Shown here: positions 16,639 through 25,494 of the stretch, in pieces
Layout of the letters: each line of letters starts with the position of its first letter
How positions within the stretch are numbered: the first letter of the stretch is position 1
Source of the DNA: Saccharospirillum sp.
Lineage (GTDB): Bacteria > Pseudomonadota > Gammaproteobacteria > Pseudomonadales > Natronospirillaceae
DNA length: 56,347 bases
Assembly (NCBI GenBank): GCA_022565595.1
Contig: JAIUML010000013.1
Coordinates: 1-56,347 of the forward strand
Reading direction: 5' to 3'
The notes under the pieces: model-generated
Seen by the model: the letters and a program-made list of their open reading frames with translations, nothing else
Database searches by the model: none
Told to the model about the DNA's origin: nothing
Program-made: the position numbers and the translations under genes

Positions 16639-17103
16639 ATGAACATTGCTGCACAACGCGTCGTATCCATTCATTATGAAGTCAAAGATGAAGATGGCGT
16701 CGTTGTAGACTCCTCAGAGGGCCGCGAGCCACTGGTCTACCTGCACGGACACAACAACATTATTCCCGGCCTCGAAAAGGCACTGGACGGACTGAGCACC
16801 GGCGACGACTTTGATGTTGTTGTCCAGGCAGAAGAAGCCTATGGCGACTACCAGGACGCACTGGTCCAATCTGTGCCCATGGAGGCGTTTCAGGGTGTCG
16901 AGAAAGTTGAAGAAGGCATGGTGTTTACCGCTCAAACTCAGGGCGGGCCTTTGCAGGTTACCGTTACGGCCATCGAAGCTGACACCGTGACAGTCGATGG
17001 CAACCACCCTCTGGCTGGCAAGGCTCTGAGCTTCAAGGGTTCCGTCAACGAAGTGCGTGACGCCTCAGCTGAAGAACTTGAACACGGCCACGTACATTCC
17101 TGA
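16639..17103 (+). CDS. slyD: FKBP-type peptidyl-prolyl isomerase, SlyD-like
   Basis: A 154-residue SlyD-type prolyl isomerase and chaperone. Residues 1-70 and 120-145 form the FKBP barrel (YEVKDEDGVVVDSSEGREPLV, NIIPGLEKALDGLSTGDDF). The inserted chaperone flap lies around 75-120 (AEEAYGDYQDALVQSVPMEAF). The end is short, with HGHVHS holding only two histidines, so the metal-binding tail of E. coli SlyD is essentially missing. Nickel delivery to hydrogenase is thus unlikely; folding assistance is the better guess. A strong AGGAGCCTCCT lies just before the ATG, and a terminator follows the gene. Confidence 0.9.
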   Translation: MNIAAQRVVSIHYEVKDEDGVVVDSSEGREPLVYLHGHNNIIPGLEKALDGLSTGDDFDVVVQAEEAYGDYQDALVQSVPMEAFQGVEKVEEGMVFTAQTQGGPLQVTVTAIEADTVTVDGNHPLAGKALSFKGSVNEVRDASAEELEHGHVHS

Positions 17104-17111
17104 TGGCCGCC

Positions 17112-17135
17112 AAACCCCGCCCTTGTGCGGGGTTT
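17112..17135 (+). terminator. Rho-independent-like terminator of slyD
   Basis: AAACCCCGC ccttgt GCGGGGTTT forms a perfect 9-bp GC-rich stem ending in TTT, 9 bp after the slyD stop codon. The T run is short, but position and symmetry support termination. Confidence 0.75.
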
Positions 17136-17214
17136 GACTACCCTTCTCGCCTGTTCAACCTGCTTTGTCACCGGCTGCAGCCAGCCTGAATGTGTGAATT
17201 GAAGTGGATCCTTG

Positions 17215-17814
17215 ATGAAAATACTGAAACAAGCACTGTTCCTGGTCGCCATCCTGGCCATGTTCTGGTTATTGTTGTTTTCGGAAGGTGAGGGGCTGGT
17301 CGCAGATTGGGTAATAGCCAATGACTGGCCAGTACTGCAGGTTGTGCTGGTCGCTGCAGTGCTCTATGCGCTCCTGTTGGCGATTCCTTTTTTCCCTTCG
17401 GTCGAGTTCGGTTGGCTCATCATGGCGGCCTTTGGTACGGTCGGCATTCTGGCCATCTGGCTGGTAACACCCCTGGGGTTGCTTCTGGCCTATGGGATCG
17501 GGTATTGGCTGAGAGATTGGCCATGGGTCATCAGGGTTCGTCAACGCATAGCGGCCTTGCCTGCGCAACCGGGAGACAACTGGCGTCAGCGCGGTATCAA
17601 CTGGGGGTTAAAGCGCTTGGGTTCTCACCCCTATCTGATGCTGGTGGTACTGATCAACCTGCCCGGCAACTGGATGATTGGCGGCGGCGGCGGTATCGGC
17701 ATTATGGCTGGCGCCTCAGGCCTGTACCGGCCGTGGTGGTATGTTCTGGTATTAATTCCGGCAACTGGCATCGTTGCCACCGCCATGTTGCTGGGCATCG
17801 AATTGCGCAAATAA
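17215..17814 (+). CDS. Small polytopic membrane protein, possibly VTT/DedA-like
   Basis: A 199-residue inner-membrane protein with about four hydrophobic segments. One stretch (AIPFFPSVEFGWLIMAAFG) has the proline/glutamate re-entrant look of VTT/DedA-family membrane proteins, and a glycine run (NWMIGGGGGIGIMAGASG) lies before the last helix. DedA proteins support lipid carrier recycling and membrane integrity, which would suit the cardiolipin synthase gene immediately downstream on the other strand. The assignment is tentative. The ATG at 17215 follows a TTG codon that is also in frame. Confidence 0.7.
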   Translation: MKILKQALFLVAILAMFWLLLFSEGEGLVADWVIANDWPVLQVVLVAAVLYALLLAIPFFPSVEFGWLIMAAFGTVGILAIWLVTPLGLLLAYGIGYWLRDWPWVIRVRQRIAALPAQPGDNWRQRGINWGLKRLGSHPYLMLVVLINLPGNWMIGGGGGIGIMAGASGLYRPWWYVLVLIPATGIVATAMLLGIELRK

Positions 17815-17816
17815 GG

Positions 17817-19259
17817 TCATAACAGGGGGCTGGCGAGCTGAGCCAGATTCTCCATTAGCCGCTTGTGGTAGGCTCTTTTGCGCCACTGTGTTAAATCCAG
17901 TTGATGACTGCGGTTGCGGTAGTGCTCTATAACGCTGTGCATGTCCTGCGAAAAGCGGTGGTCATCCACCACCAGAGTGGACTCGAAATTCAACCAGATG
18001 CTGCGCATATCGAGGTTCACAGAACCCACCAGCGCCAGGTGATCATCGATCAACACGCACTTGGTGTGCAGCAACCCTTCTGAAAATCGTAAAATCTCAA
18101 CGCCATGGCTGAGCAGTTCATCGTAAAAGGAGCGGCTGGCATACTGAACAAGGCGGCTGTCGTTGCGCCTTGGCACCAGCAGAGTGACATGAAGCCCGCG
18201 CTTCGCAACGGACTTCAAGGCCTGGGTCAGAGCCTCGTCGGGTACAAAGTAGGGTGAACTGATGACTACGCTTTCCCGGGCATTGTGAATCGCCGTCAGC
18301 AATACCTGCAGCAGTATGTCTTCATCCAGGGCCGGACCAGAGGGCAGAAACTGCATCAGACTGCCACCTTTGGCCGGCGGATGAGGCCAGTATAGGGCGG
18401 CGTCCAGGCGCTGCTCGGTTTCCATTTCCCAGTCAAACACCAGTGTACCCTGAATTAAGGCAGCAATGGGGCCTTCCAGCCGAACCATGACATCTACCCA
18501 GGGACCGTAGCCGCTGTTTTTTTTGAACCAGGTCGGGTCGGCCAGGTTCATTGAGCCAGTGTAGGCCAGACGATTATCGATGGTGATCAGTTTGCGGTGT
18601 TGGCGCAAATCAATGCGACGCAAGGACATACGAAACAGGTTGGCGTGCAGCACGTCCTGAACGTCCACCCCTTTGTCTCTTAATACCCGGCAGCGCTCAC
18701 TGCGCAAAAAACGGTTGGACCCCACGCTGTCCAGCAACAGGTGGACGCGAACACCACGTTCCTGGGCTTCTTCCAGGGCCGCCAGCACATCTTCCACTCG
18801 ACCTTGCGGTTGCAGGATGTAGAACTCCATGAAGATCCAGTCTTGGGCTGCATGGATATCGGCCTGCAACTGTTCAAAAAAGTCAGCGGGTTTATCCAGC
18901 AGTTGCCAGTGGTTGCCAAACATGGCGGGCATGCCCAGGCTGCCGAGAGTGATTTCCATGACCGGACGCAAGGGCGATTGATCCATCTGCGTCAGAGCGT
19001 TGCGCGCCGAAATGTGGTTCAGCCATTGACGGTAATAGAGGTATTGGGTTTCAGCACGACGCGCCCTTCGGCGGCCGAGATAACGCTCGCCAAACATCAG
19101 GTAGAGCACAAAGCCGACCAAAGGAACAATGTAGACGAACAGCAACCAGGCCAGAGTTACCCCGACACTGCGGCGCCGCATCAATATTCTCAAGGTCAAT
19201 GCCAGAATGATGAGTGCGTAAAGCACCACCAGCAGTGTCAGTAGCCAATCCCAGGACAT
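17817..19259 (-). CDS. cls: Cardiolipin synthase
   Basis: Joins two phosphatidylglycerols to give cardiolipin and glycerol in the inner membrane. The 480-residue protein starts with two membrane helices (about 5-60, including the family motif LLFVYIVPLVGFVLYLMFGE). Two phospholipase-D catalytic motifs follow: HRKLITIDNRLAYTGSMNL and HTKCVLIDDHLALVGSVNL, both HxKxxxxD complete. The length matches ClsA-type enzymes (about 480). It converges with the VTT-like membrane gene, 2 bp apart. Confidence 0.94.
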   Translation of the reverse strand: MSWDWLLTLLVVLYALIILALTLRILMRRRSVGVTLAWLLFVYIVPLVGFVLYLMFGERYLGRRRARRAETQYLYYRQWLNHISARNALTQMDQSPLRPVMEITLGSLGMPAMFGNHWQLLDKPADFFEQLQADIHAAQDWIFMEFYILQPQGRVEDVLAALEEAQERGVRVHLLLDSVGSNRFLRSERCRVLRDKGVDVQDVLHANLFRMSLRRIDLRQHRKLITIDNRLAYTGSMNLADPTWFKKNSGYGPWVDVMVRLEGPIAALIQGTLVFDWEMETEQRLDAALYWPHPPAKGGSLMQFLPSGPALDEDILLQVLLTAIHNARESVVISSPYFVPDEALTQALKSVAKRGLHVTLLVPRRNDSRLVQYASRSFYDELLSHGVEILRFSEGLLHTKCVLIDDHLALVGSVNLDMRSIWLNFESTLVVDDHRFSQDMHSVIEHYRNRSHQLDLTQWRKRAYHKRLMENLAQLASPLL

Positions 19260-19313
19260 GGCGAAGTCGAACGCTTATTGAAAGCTCAAGAGTGGCGTGT
19301 TTTAGCGGTCAAT

Positions 19314-20549
19314 TCAAGCGTGCAGCATCAAGTCGCGCGTGTACTGACGCATAAAGACGTTGTAACTGCCATCGTTGAGCATGCGAGTAACGCGAATAGG
19401 GGAATGGGCTGCAATATGCTTGAGGTTGACGGCGCGTTCAGGGCACGCCTCCTTCTGGGGTCCGCGAACAATAGAAACCTTGGGTAGCAATCGCGCATCG
19501 TGGTTCTGACCAATGACAATGCCAACCTCGCCACTGCTGAGTTCCACCAGGGTGCCCACCGGGTAGACCCCCATCAACTCGATGAATTGCTCGACCAGCG
19601 TCGCGTCATAAGCCTGGGCGCGGCCTCGATACAGCATGCGAATGGCATCGTAAACGGTCATGGCCTGAGCATAGGGGCGATCGGTGGTCATGGCATCGTA
19701 ACTGTCCAGAATACGAATCAGTCTGGCCAGCAACGGCACCTGGCCTCCCACCTTGCCAACCGGGTAACCGTTCCCATCGGGTTGCTCGTGGTGGAAGTAA
19801 CAGGCCTGTACTATCTCGGTCTCGAAGCCGGATTTTTCCAGCAGATAACGCGTCCATTTTGGGTGCTCACGTACCTGCAGCCATTCTTCTTCTGTCAGCG
19901 GTTCTGGTTTGGTCAGGATGGACCTGGGCAAGCGCAATTTGCCCAGATCGAACAGCAAACCCGCCAGGCCCGCCTGACGCACCTCTTCTCTGGGCCAACC
20001 ACAATGTATGCCGAATACCATGGCCAGCAGGCTGACATTCATGGCGTGTTCGTAACTGTAGTCGTCGTGGCTGTGAATGCGCGATAGCCAGGTCATGGCA
20101 GGAATGTTGTCAGTCAGGGCATCAATGCACTGGTCAACCTGGGCTGTCATCCGCTGGGGGCAAGGCAATTGGCCCTGAGTGACTGCCTTGAACGTCGTTT
20201 TCACGGCCTTGAGGGTGATGTTGTAGGTTGGCAGGGCGGCTCTGAGGCCGATGCGGGCCATCTCTCGATCGATGCTGGCCGGAAAAGAAGGTTCCGTTGT
20301 CTGACGATTGTCCTGCCGGGCCCCTTTGCTTTGGATCTTGACCTGGCTGCGTCTGGGGTCGACGTAGACATGGTCGCACAGGCTTCGTACCTGATTCAGC
20401 ACCTCACGGTTTTCGATCAGGAAACCCTGCATCAGGAAGGGCGTACCTAGCCACGGCCGATCCAGCCGACATACGAACATGCCAACCTGCAGCAGGGCTG
20501 CGGGCATTTTCAATGTAGTATCATTGATGGCTTGAACGTACTGGGTCAC
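19314..20549 (-). CDS. DUF3391 / HD-GYP domain protein with altered metal site
   Basis: A 411-residue cytoplasmic protein. The N-terminal DUF3391 domain (about 15-110) includes VGMFVCRLDRPWLGTPFLMQ. The HD-GYP domain follows (about 145-340). HD-GYP enzymes hydrolyse cyclic-di-GMP. Here the GYP signature is intact (HHEQPDGNGYP), as are the first histidine (SYEHAMNVS), HPKWTRYLLE and the late aspartate (LDSYDAMTTDRPY). The HD pair itself reads LLFDLGK: histidine is replaced by phenylalanine. Metal binding and catalysis may be impaired, which would leave a cyclic-di-GMP receptor. The start is GTG with AGAGG upstream. A perfect CRP-type site lies about 175 bp upstream. Confidence 0.9.
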   Translation of the reverse strand: MTQYVQAINDTTLKMPAALLQVGMFVCRLDRPWLGTPFLMQGFLIENREVLNQVRSLCDHVYVDPRRSQVKIQSKGARQDNRQTTEPSFPASIDREMARIGLRAALPTYNITLKAVKTTFKAVTQGQLPCPQRMTAQVDQCIDALTDNIPAMTWLSRIHSHDDYSYEHAMNVSLLAMVFGIHCGWPREEVRQAGLAGLLFDLGKLRLPRSILTKPEPLTEEEWLQVREHPKWTRYLLEKSGFETEIVQACYFHHEQPDGNGYPVGKVGGQVPLLARLIRILDSYDAMTTDRPYAQAMTVYDAIRMLYRGRAQAYDATLVEQFIELMGVYPVGTLVELSSGEVGIVIGQNHDARLLPKVSIVRGPQKEACPERAVNLKHIAAHSPIRVTRMLNDGSYNVFMRQYTRDLMLHA

Positions 20550-20724
20550 ATCTGTGTGCCTCTAACAACGACGTCGGCTGATTAAAACGGTCCGTTGGGC
20601 TTAATATCGAATTCCTGTACGAGTCCGGGTTTGTCTTCTGGATGTGGCCAGGTCAGTTATCAAGCCAGCAATACTCCGGGAGGACGAACTTCCGACACAT
20701 TATCCTAGTTCAGTTTTCCCGCTT

Positions 20725-20740
20725 TGTGAACCGTGTCACA
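20725..20740. promoter_or_regulatory. CRP/Vfr-type binding site
   Basis: TGTGA-ACCGTG-TCACA is a perfect match to the CRP half-site consensus with the correct 6-bp spacer. It lies in the 260-bp gap upstream of the HD-GYP gene and downstream of the SDR gene, so the HD-GYP gene is the likely target. The rest of the gap shows no gene. Confidence 0.65.
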
Positions 20741-20809
20741 AGTAAAGTTCCCCTCCTGTACCATTTTTGACAGTGATGGTTGGTTTTCCACAGGATAAAC
20801 ACAAAGGTA

Positions 20810-21607
20810 TTAATCGGCTCCATAGCGCGCAACTTGAGCGTGCTTCATGCCGAAATGGAGCCAACGCATGGGCAGTAACCGGAGCAGGCCGACAATGAGG
20901 CGGTAGTTCCAGCCCTTGACTGAGACGATCCGACCTTTGTCCAGATCCTTGAAAGCGCGCTCAACGACCGCTTCTGCACTCCAGGCCTTCACCAGGCCGC
21001 GGCTACGATAAAACTCGGCAGGGTCGAGGCCGAGCTTTTCGTGGAACTCGGTTACGGTAAAGCCCGGGCAAAGCGCCAGCACTTTAAGCCCGCTGCGATG
21101 ATAAGCCAGCGCCAGACTTTCGGAAAAACTGCGAATATAAGCCTTGGTTGGGCCATAAAGTGCACTTTGGGGGGTGGGCATCCAGCTCGCGACGGACGCC
21201 ACGTTGACGAGGATGCCGCGATGCGCCAACAAATTGGGCAAGGCGGCATGAGTGAACTGGGTGGTGGCCTGGATGTGCACATCCAGAAGCGCCTGGTGTC
21301 TGGACCAATCTATGTCGCCAAAGCGACCATCTTCCGCGTAGCCCGCATTATTGATCAGGGCATCCAGTCGGGGCAAAAGCGTTATTTCCTGCAACAGCGC
21401 CTGGCGGTCGTCCGTTTCGGCGAGGTCGCCGCAACGATATTGGCAACTGATCGGATGCAGCTGTTCCAGTTTCAGGCACAGCGCCTGGAGTTTGTCTTCC
21501 CGCCGGCCGGTCAATAACAGGTCGTAACCACGAGTGGCCAGGCTGTGAGCGAAAGCGGCACCCAGGCCACTGCTGGCACCGGTAATAACGGCGAAAGGCT
21601 TTGTCAT
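20810..21607 (-). CDS. Short-chain dehydrogenase/reductase
   Basis: A 265-residue classical SDR oxidoreductase using NAD(P)H. The dinucleotide motif is TGASSGLG near the N terminus, the structural motif NNAG is present, and the catalytic region is VASVASWMPTPQSALYGPTK (Ser, Tyr and Lys in YGPTK). An arginine pair after the second strand (LLTGRRED) suggests NADPH. The C-terminal stretch (LIVGLLRLLPMRWLHFGM) is hydrophobic and could associate with membrane. The start is the ATG at 21607 with GAGGAG upstream; an open frame upstream adds 36 unrelated residues. The substrate cannot be told. It diverges from the methyltransferase gene. Confidence 0.9.
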   Translation of the reverse strand: MTKPFAVITGASSGLGAAFAHSLATRGYDLLLTGRREDKLQALCLKLEQLHPISCQYRCGDLAETDDRQALLQEITLLPRLDALINNAGYAEDGRFGDIDWSRHQALLDVHIQATTQFTHAALPNLLAHRGILVNVASVASWMPTPQSALYGPTKAYIRSFSESLALAYHRSGLKVLALCPGFTVTEFHEKLGLDPAEFYRSRGLVKAWSAEAVVERAFKDLDKGRIVSVKGWNYRLIVGLLRLLPMRWLHFGMKHAQVARYGAD

Positions 21608-21713
21608 GAAAAGGCTCCTCATTAGCGAGCCTCCATCATGCCAGAGTACCAGATGCTGTAAACCGCAAGGGTGCTGCCCTATACTGAGCGCTGATTCATA
21701 CCTGCCAGACACC

Positions 21714-23003
21714 ATGCCATCGCAACAGACTCTTTATACCCTATGGCCCGGCTTCCGCTGGTCGCATCTGCTCGCCCTGACCGACCGTTTTCTTGGTGAA
21801 GCCCAATGGCCCCAGACGGACCGTTGGTTAACGGCTTACTTTGCCGAACACAAGGCTTTTGGCGGTAAGGACCGCGCCTTCTACCGGGAAAAGCTGTTTC
21901 GGTTGTGCCGCCAGGCGCCGTTGGTGGTGGCCTTGCAGCAGGGTTACGCTAAGCACAGTTTCGAATCCGAACTGGCAGACATCTGGACGGGGCTGGGTGA
22001 TATGCCTTCGGCGGAGTTGTGGTCCTGGCTGGTGCTTCTGGATAACCAGCCAGAACGCTTGCCCCGTGAAATCGAGGACGGTCAGCAGCGGCTGAATTTC
22101 CTGCAACAATGCCAGCGGGACTTTCCGGAGCGGTTTGAGTCGCTCAGTCAAGGCTGGTTGCCCGGCTGGCAACCCTGGCTTGAACGGCGAGCTCAACAAA
22201 GCCAGTGGTCAGATGCCCAGCGCCGTCATTGGCTGGCGATGCAGAATCAACGGCCACCGCTCTGGTTGTGGTGCATGCCCGGTGAAGTGGCCTGGGCCAG
22301 AGCCAGCCTGGAAGCGGAAGGTTTTGTTGTGCTGGCAGAGCGGGGCGCAGCTCTGGCACTTGAGCCGGACAGTCGCTTGCATCGTAGCGAAGCCTGGCAA
22401 AAAGGTGTGATCGAAATTCAGGATCTGGCCAGCCAGGCGGTGGTCACAGCGGTGGGTGCCCAAAGCGGTGAACGCATTTGGGATGCCTGCGCCGGTGCCG
22501 GTGGCAAGGCACTGGCATTGGCCATTCAGGTCGGTCAGCAAGGCCTGGTGGTGGCAACCGATCTGCGCGCTCATGCCTTGCGAGAAACGCAGCGTCGGGC
22601 TCAGCGGCTGGGGCTTAGCCAACTGGTTGTCGATGTCTGGGACGCACAGCAAAGTGCCGCACCTGCGCGGGAGTGTGATCGGGTGCTGGTCGATGCGCCA
22701 TGCACTGGCGCAGGCACCTGGCGGCGCAGCCCGGATGCCCGTTGGCGGTTGAATGATGCACTGCTCGGTGAATTGACAGAGCTTCAGGACCGTATTCTGG
22801 CAGAGGCCAGCGCCGCCGTTCGGCCGGGAGGCCATTTGATTTATGCCACCTGCAGTTGGCTGGTGGAAGAGAACGAAGACAGAGTAGCGAAGTTTCTGCA
22901 AGCGAATGCTGCTTTTCAGCTGATCGATCAGCGGCTTTTGGGCGCACCAGGCCTGGACGCCGACACCCTTTTTGCTGCTACCCTATACAGGACGGAACCA
23001 TGA
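21714..23003 (+). CDS. RsmB/NOP-family rRNA cytosine-C5 methyltransferase
   Basis: A 429-residue SAM-dependent RNA m5C methyltransferase. The C-terminal catalytic half shows motif I WDACAGAGGKALALA, motif IV with the first cysteine DRVLVDAPCTGAGTWRRSPD, and motif VI with the second cysteine YATCSWLVEENED. The N-terminal half is an all-helical NusB-like region diverged from RsmB. True rsmB usually follows fmt in an operon, which is not seen here, so this is probably a paralogue with an unknown target base. The start is the ATG at 21714. Its stop overlaps the aminotransferase start (ATGA), so the two are coupled. Confidence 0.9.
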   Translation: MPSQQTLYTLWPGFRWSHLLALTDRFLGEAQWPQTDRWLTAYFAEHKAFGGKDRAFYREKLFRLCRQAPLVVALQQGYAKHSFESELADIWTGLGDMPSAELWSWLVLLDNQPERLPREIEDGQQRLNFLQQCQRDFPERFESLSQGWLPGWQPWLERRAQQSQWSDAQRRHWLAMQNQRPPLWLWCMPGEVAWARASLEAEGFVVLAERGAALALEPDSRLHRSEAWQKGVIEIQDLASQAVVTAVGAQSGERIWDACAGAGGKALALAIQVGQQGLVVATDLRAHALRETQRRAQRLGLSQLVVDVWDAQQSAAPARECDRVLVDAPCTGAGTWRRSPDARWRLNDALLGELTELQDRILAEASAAVRPGGHLIYATCSWLVEENEDRVAKFLQANAAFQLIDQRLLGAPGLDADTLFAATLYRTEP

Positions 23004-24202
23004 GCAAGATTTCAGTACCCCATATCGACCATCTGAACCGGATTCTGCCGGAAGAACCCCTGTTGATGATGGGCGCTGGTCCGGTACCGATTCCTGCGGC
23101 AGTGGCTCAGGCCAATGGCATTGTTATCAACCACCTGGGGGAGACGATGTCGCGCATCATCGACCAGGTCAAACGCATGGGCAGCTATATCTTCCAGACC
23201 AACTCCCCCTGGTTGATGGGGGTGGCAGGCCCGGGCTCAGCAGCCATGGAAATGGCGGTGACCAACCTGGTCTGGCCAGGCACCCGGGTGCTTTGTGTGT
23301 GCAATGGTTTTTTCAGCCAGCGGCTGGCGGAAATGGCGCGCCGAGCCGGTGGCCATGTCGAGGTGCTGTCGGTCCCCGAAGGCGAGGGCGTCGACCCGAG
23401 CGAGCTCACCGCTCTACTCGACCATTGGCAGCCAGAAGTGTTGACCATTGTGCAGGGCGAAACCTCCAATACCACGCACAACAAAGATCTGGCTGAAGTG
23501 TCCCGTTTGGCCGGAGAGCGTGGCTGCCAGGTTATTGTTGATGCGGTGTGCACGCTCAGCACCATGCCATTGCCGATGGACGAATGGGGCATTGACGCCG
23601 TCATCACCGGTGGGCAAAAAGGCCTGAGTTCCATCCCCGGCGTCTCCCTGGTCGCCTTTTCCGAGCGCGCCTGGGAACGGCTGACGGCTCGGCCGGTTCC
23701 GATGCCACATTGGACTCTGGATGCGACGCTCGCCACCAACTTCTGGCACAGAGCCTCCTATCATTACACGGCACCGGTGTCTGGCCTGTTGGCATTGCAC
23801 GAAGCCATGAGACTGGTCTGTGAAGAGACGATCGAGCGACGTTACGAACGCCATCGCGGCAGCAGTGAAGCCCTTCAGGCCGGCATTACTGCCCTTGGCC
23901 TGTCACTCTATGTGCCAAAGGCTGCGCGGTTGAACTCGGTGGTGGGCATTCAATTACCCGATGGCCTCAGTGCCAAAACCGTCTGCGACCACATCTCCGC
24001 ACGGTACAAAGTAGAAATTGCCGGCTCCTTCGGCCCGCCCATTGTCCGTATCGGCCAGATGGGAGAGCAATGCCGAGTACACCACCTGTTTCGTACCCTG
24101 CACGCCCTGGGTTCCACCTTCAATGATCTCGGCCACCCCCTGGACGTGCCGCAAGGTATGGCGCAACTGGAAAACCAGCTGCAACAACGTTACCCGGAAT
24201 AG
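23000..24202 (+). CDS. Class V PLP aminotransferase, alanine/serine-glyoxylate type
   Basis: A 400-residue fold-type-I PLP enzyme of the alanine-, serine- or ureidoglycine-glyoxylate aminotransferase group. The substrate loop is LLMMGAGPVPIPAAVAQA, the PLP phosphate region MGVAGPGSAAMEMA, the aspartate contacting the pyridine nitrogen is in QVIVDAVCTLS, and the PLP lysine is in TGGQKGLSSIPG. The amine donor cannot be decided; pyridoxamine-pyruvate and glyoxylate-linked members look similar. It overlaps the preceding methyltransferase by 4 bp and is followed 14 bp later by an exported amidohydrolase, giving a three-gene operon of unclear logic. Confidence 0.9.
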   Translation: MSKISVPHIDHLNRILPEEPLLMMGAGPVPIPAAVAQANGIVINHLGETMSRIIDQVKRMGSYIFQTNSPWLMGVAGPGSAAMEMAVTNLVWPGTRVLCVCNGFFSQRLAEMARRAGGHVEVLSVPEGEGVDPSELTALLDHWQPEVLTIVQGETSNTTHNKDLAEVSRLAGERGCQVIVDAVCTLSTMPLPMDEWGIDAVITGGQKGLSSIPGVSLVAFSERAWERLTARPVPMPHWTLDATLATNFWHRASYHYTAPVSGLLALHEAMRLVCEETIERRYERHRGSSEALQAGITALGLSLYVPKAARLNSVVGIQLPDGLSAKTVCDHISARYKVEIAGSFGPPIVRIGQMGEQCRVHHLFRTLHALGSTFNDLGHPLDVPQGMAQLENQLQQRYPE

Positions 24203-24216
24203 CGGGAGTCACAGAG

Positions 24217-25272
24217 ATGCGTCACTGGCGTCGTTCGCTTATGGCTGTTCTGATAAGTGGGTCGGCCCTGCTTGCGCATGCGGACAGCGCCTGTTTCGAT
24301 CGGAGCAAGGAGCCTTACACCTTTATCGTTGACAGCCACCTGCACTTTCAGCCGTTCAGTGGCCGCTCTGTGGATTTTCAAACAATGGTGGGCTTTCTGG
24401 CCGAAGCAGGCATCCGTTACGCCAATGTCTATGGCATCGGCCAGACGCGTATTGATGACTGGGAGTGCCTCAAATACGGTCGGGGCTGTGCCAACTCCAC
24501 CATTCGACCGACCATGAAGAACGACTTCATCAACGCCAACCACATAAGCCAGACGCCCAATACTCAAGTCGGTCTAACGCTGTCGATGACCTTTATTGAC
24601 CTGCAAAACCCCGAAACCATCGTCGACCGGATGGCGCTACTGGATGGGGAGTTTCCCGGTTTATTCCGCTGGATGGGTGAAGCCAATGTGGTCAAGCAGT
24701 CTCTGTTCGGTTGGGGGCATCGCCCTGCCAGCCTCGAGAACATCGATAACTGGTCACCCTTTATGGCGCTGCTGCGAGAGCGCAACATGCCGCTGGCGCT
24801 GCACTCAGATTTGGGCAACGACGATGAACCACTCAAATACCTGAACTTGATGGAATACATTCTGGAATCCTACCCGGACAACGTCATCGTCTGGATGCAC
24901 CTGGGCATGTCTCGAGAGCAAACTGATATGGACCCGGTCGAACACCAACAACTGTTGCGCCAACTGATGGATGCCCACCCCAATCTATGGCTCGATATTT
25001 CATGGAATGTGCTCTATGACTATTACTTCAGAGATGAGCAACGGAGATCACAGTATGTGGCTTTGCTGAACGACTACGCATCCCGAACACTGACCGGAAC
25101 CGACCTGGTCGCCAATGAGCGAACGCGATATGAGCACTACGAACGGGCGCTCTATCAGAACAGTTATATCAACCAGTACCTGAGTGACGAAGCCTTTCGG
25201 TATATCGCCCTGGGACAGAGTTATTTTGAACTGTTGGGGCTGAACGAGGTTGCACCAGAGATTTGCGAGTGA
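24217..25272 (+). CDS. Exported amidohydrolase-2 family protein
   Basis: A 351-residue metal-dependent hydrolase or decarboxylase-like TIM barrel with an N-terminal signal peptide ending near LLAHADS. The first metal motif is VDSHLHF (HxH), later metal residues sit in MPLALHSDLGND and VIVWMHLGMS, and the last aspartate lies in the region LTGTDLVANERTRYEHY. These fit the amidohydrolase-2 family. Export to the periplasm is uncommon for the group. Two cysteines in DSACFDRSKE and RGCANSTIR could form a disulphide. It is probably the last gene of the rRNA-methyltransferase/aminotransferase operon. The substrate is unknown. Confidence 0.85.
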   Translation: MRHWRRSLMAVLISGSALLAHADSACFDRSKEPYTFIVDSHLHFQPFSGRSVDFQTMVGFLAEAGIRYANVYGIGQTRIDDWECLKYGRGCANSTIRPTMKNDFINANHISQTPNTQVGLTLSMTFIDLQNPETIVDRMALLDGEFPGLFRWMGEANVVKQSLFGWGHRPASLENIDNWSPFMALLRERNMPLALHSDLGNDDEPLKYLNLMEYILESYPDNVIVWMHLGMSREQTDMDPVEHQQLLRQLMDAHPNLWLDISWNVLYDYYFRDEQRRSQYVALLNDYASRTLTGTDLVANERTRYEHYERALYQNSYINQYLSDEAFRYIALGQSYFELLGLNEVAPEICE

Positions 25273-25309
25273 ATTACTTGTTCTTGGGTTGGTTTTCGTT
25301 TCCAGAACC

Positions 25310-25427
25310 CGCACCAGCTACCGGGTAGGCCTATTCGGGGTCGCCGTGAACCCGTCCTTGGGGGCTTGGCGGCAGCCATCCAGGCTGCCGACATCCCCGA
25401 ATAGGTCTACCCGGCATCTGGCGCTAG
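25310..25427. repeat. Palindromic repeat family, copy 1
   Basis: Arms CCGGGTAGGCCTATTCGGGG (25321-25340) and CCCCGAATAGGTCTACCCGG (25395-25414) pair at 19 of 20 positions. An inner hairpin GGCAGCC atcca GGCTGCC lies at 25371-25389, and the outer flanks (CCAG / CTGG) extend the stem. It is homologous to copies 2 and 3. No gene is present in this 222-bp gap. Confidence 0.85.
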
Positions 25428-25455
25428 TTTGATGCGATACCTTTGAGCCTGTAAG

Positions 25456-25482
25456 AGTGCCAAGTTTGCTAAGCTTGGCACT
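25456..25482. terminator. Possible shared terminator hairpin
   Basis: AGTGCCAAG and CTTGGCACT form a perfect 9-bp stem with a 9-base loop between two convergent genes (amidohydrolase and outer-membrane barrel). No strong T run follows on either strand, so bidirectional termination is only likely. Confidence 0.5.
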
Positions 25483-25494
25483 TGGACTCATAAG

